Shown: positions 14,202-14,694 of the stretch, piece by piece
How positions within the stretch are numbered: the first letter of the stretch is position 1
Layout: the number at the start of each line of letters is the position of its first letter
Source of the DNA: an uncultured Fimbriimonadales bacterium
GTDB taxonomy: Bacteria; Armatimonadota; Fimbriimonadia; Fimbriimonadales; GBS-DC
Assembly: GCA_937925775.1 (NCBI GenBank)
Contig: CALAMM010000146.1
Span: forward strand, 1 to 14,694
Direction: 5' to 3'
DNA length: 14,694 nucleotides
Notes under the pieces: generated by a model
What the model was told of the DNA's origin: nothing
Seen by the model: only the letters and a program-made list of their open reading frames with translations
The model's database searches: none
Translations under genes and position numbers: made by a program

Positions 14202-14210
14202 TGGTATACT
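14202..14210 (+). promoter_or_regulatory. Extended -10 promoter of the right-edge gene
   Basis: TGGTATACT fits the extended -10 pattern (TGn plus a TATAAT-like hexamer, TATACT at 14205-14210). The 17-base upstream position has no TTGACA-like element. The start would be near 14217, leaving a leader of about 58 bases. Confidence 0.55.
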
Positions 14211-14218
14211 TAACCTAT

Positions 14219-14258
14219 GGGCGTACACGCCCCAACGCAGATCGACGCTGACTCTGCG
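14219..14258 (+). other. Structured leader with two hairpins before the right-edge gene
   Basis: GGGCG/CGCCC (14219-14232) forms a small tight hairpin. ACGCAGA (14235-14241) pairs with TCTGCGT (14253-14259) around an 11-base loop. The pair sits between the promoter and the ribosome site (14264-14270). It may be a regulatory leader, but it fits no riboswitch or ribosomal-protein leader I know. Confidence 0.35.
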
Positions 14259-14274
14259 TGGATAGGAGGATAGT

Positions 14275-14694
14275 ATGGAAAAACTCATTAGCGCTTTGGT
14301 ACCGTTGCAGGCAGATAACCCTTTAGGGCTGCCGATTATCCGTTCCTTGCGTGAGGCGGTTCCCGTGAAAGGGATGAACATCCGTTCGGGCGTGTTTTAT
14401 GTAATCCCCGAACGCCAGATGCGCGACTACGCGCGTATGCTCTGGGAGCATCCCCGCCTCAGTTTCTTGCACAAGGTGCGCTACAATGTGCTGTCGGCGT
14501 ATTTGCAGAATCCGCCCAGCCGCGAGCCGGGCGTAGTGCTGTATCCCGACCGTGCCGTACTGGTGATTTACGACTACGACAACAATCTCGGCTACCAGGT
14601 GGAGGCGGACTTCCCGACTCCCAAGCGCGTGGAAGTATCGCCGATTAAGGGTCAGCCCGACTACTTCAGCGAGGCGGAGTACCACGACGCTGTG
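14275..14694 (+). CDS. Unidentified protein, N-terminal 140 residues (runs off the window)
   Basis: The frame is open from ATG 14275 to the window end with AGGAGG at 14264-14269, five bases upstream. The visible 140 residues begin MEKLISALVPLQADNPLGLP. They include PVKGMNIRSGVFYV, a charged helix-like ERQMRDYARMLWEHPR, then PGVVLYPDRAVLVIYDYDNNLGYQVEADFP and EAEYHDAV at the edge. There is no signal peptide or membrane segment. I do not recognise the family; the alternation of short beta-like and helical segments suggests a globular cytoplasmic domain. It has its own promoter and is divergent from fliK, so its role need not be flagellar. The full gene is needed for a call. Confidence 0.75.
   Translation, partial: MEKLISALVPLQADNPLGLPIIRSLREAVPVKGMNIRSGVFYVIPERQMRDYARMLWEHPRLSFLHKVRYNVLSAYLQNPPSREPGVVLYPDRAVLVIYDYDNNLGYQVEADFPTPKRVEVSPIKGQPDYFSEAEYHDAV

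Overview
The window is GC-rich bacterial DNA with strong G/C preference at third codon positions and mostly clear Shine-Dalgarno sites. Several features suggest an Armatimonadota-like, flagellated, possibly thermophilic bacterium: a twin-arginine Gfo/Idh/MocA oxidoreductase, a CehA/McbA-type exported metallohydrolase, a fliK-flgD-flgE hook cluster and an interspersed CGTCGGCG-type hairpin repeat. This placement is an inference from gene content and was not tested by any search.

Layout, plus strand. Positions 1-307 hold no gene but a dense cluster of short hairpin repeats. Next come a glycerophosphodiester phosphodiesterase (308-1036) and a Tat-signal Gfo/Idh/MocA oxidoreductase (1140-2408). 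A membrane family 2 glycosyltransferase (2432-3550) overlaps a PlsC-type acyltransferase (3517-4221); together they look like a glycosylate-then-acylate lipid or carotenoid module. The gap 4222-4440 holds a protein-like remnant on the minus strand and the promoter of a secreted CehA/McbA-family PHP metallohydrolase (4441-6999). That gene is coupled by an ATGA overlap to a hydantoinase/oxoprolinase A-type protein (6996-9023).

A minus-strand SbcD/Mre11-type nuclease (9026-10186) converges on the hydantoinase gene with a 2-bp gap. It is divergent, across 34 bp, from a rhodanese-methyltransferase fusion (10221-11021). The 127-bp gap after the fusion carries more repeat copies and hairpins and separates it from the converging flagellar operon on the minus strand: fliK (12841-14073), flgD (12438-12812), flgE (11149-12423). 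A good match to a sigma-28 flagellar promoter lies directly against the fliK start. At the right edge an unidentified gene (14275 to the end) runs on the plus strand from an extended -10 promoter and a leader with two hairpins.

The most interesting points are the hairpin repeat family, with copies on both strands and one compensatory base change; the apparent leaderless promoters of sbcD and fliK; the truncated minus-strand coding remnant at 4218-4406; and the translationally coupled secreted-metallohydrolase/hydantoinase pair. I see no CRISPR array, transposase, tRNA or rRNA.
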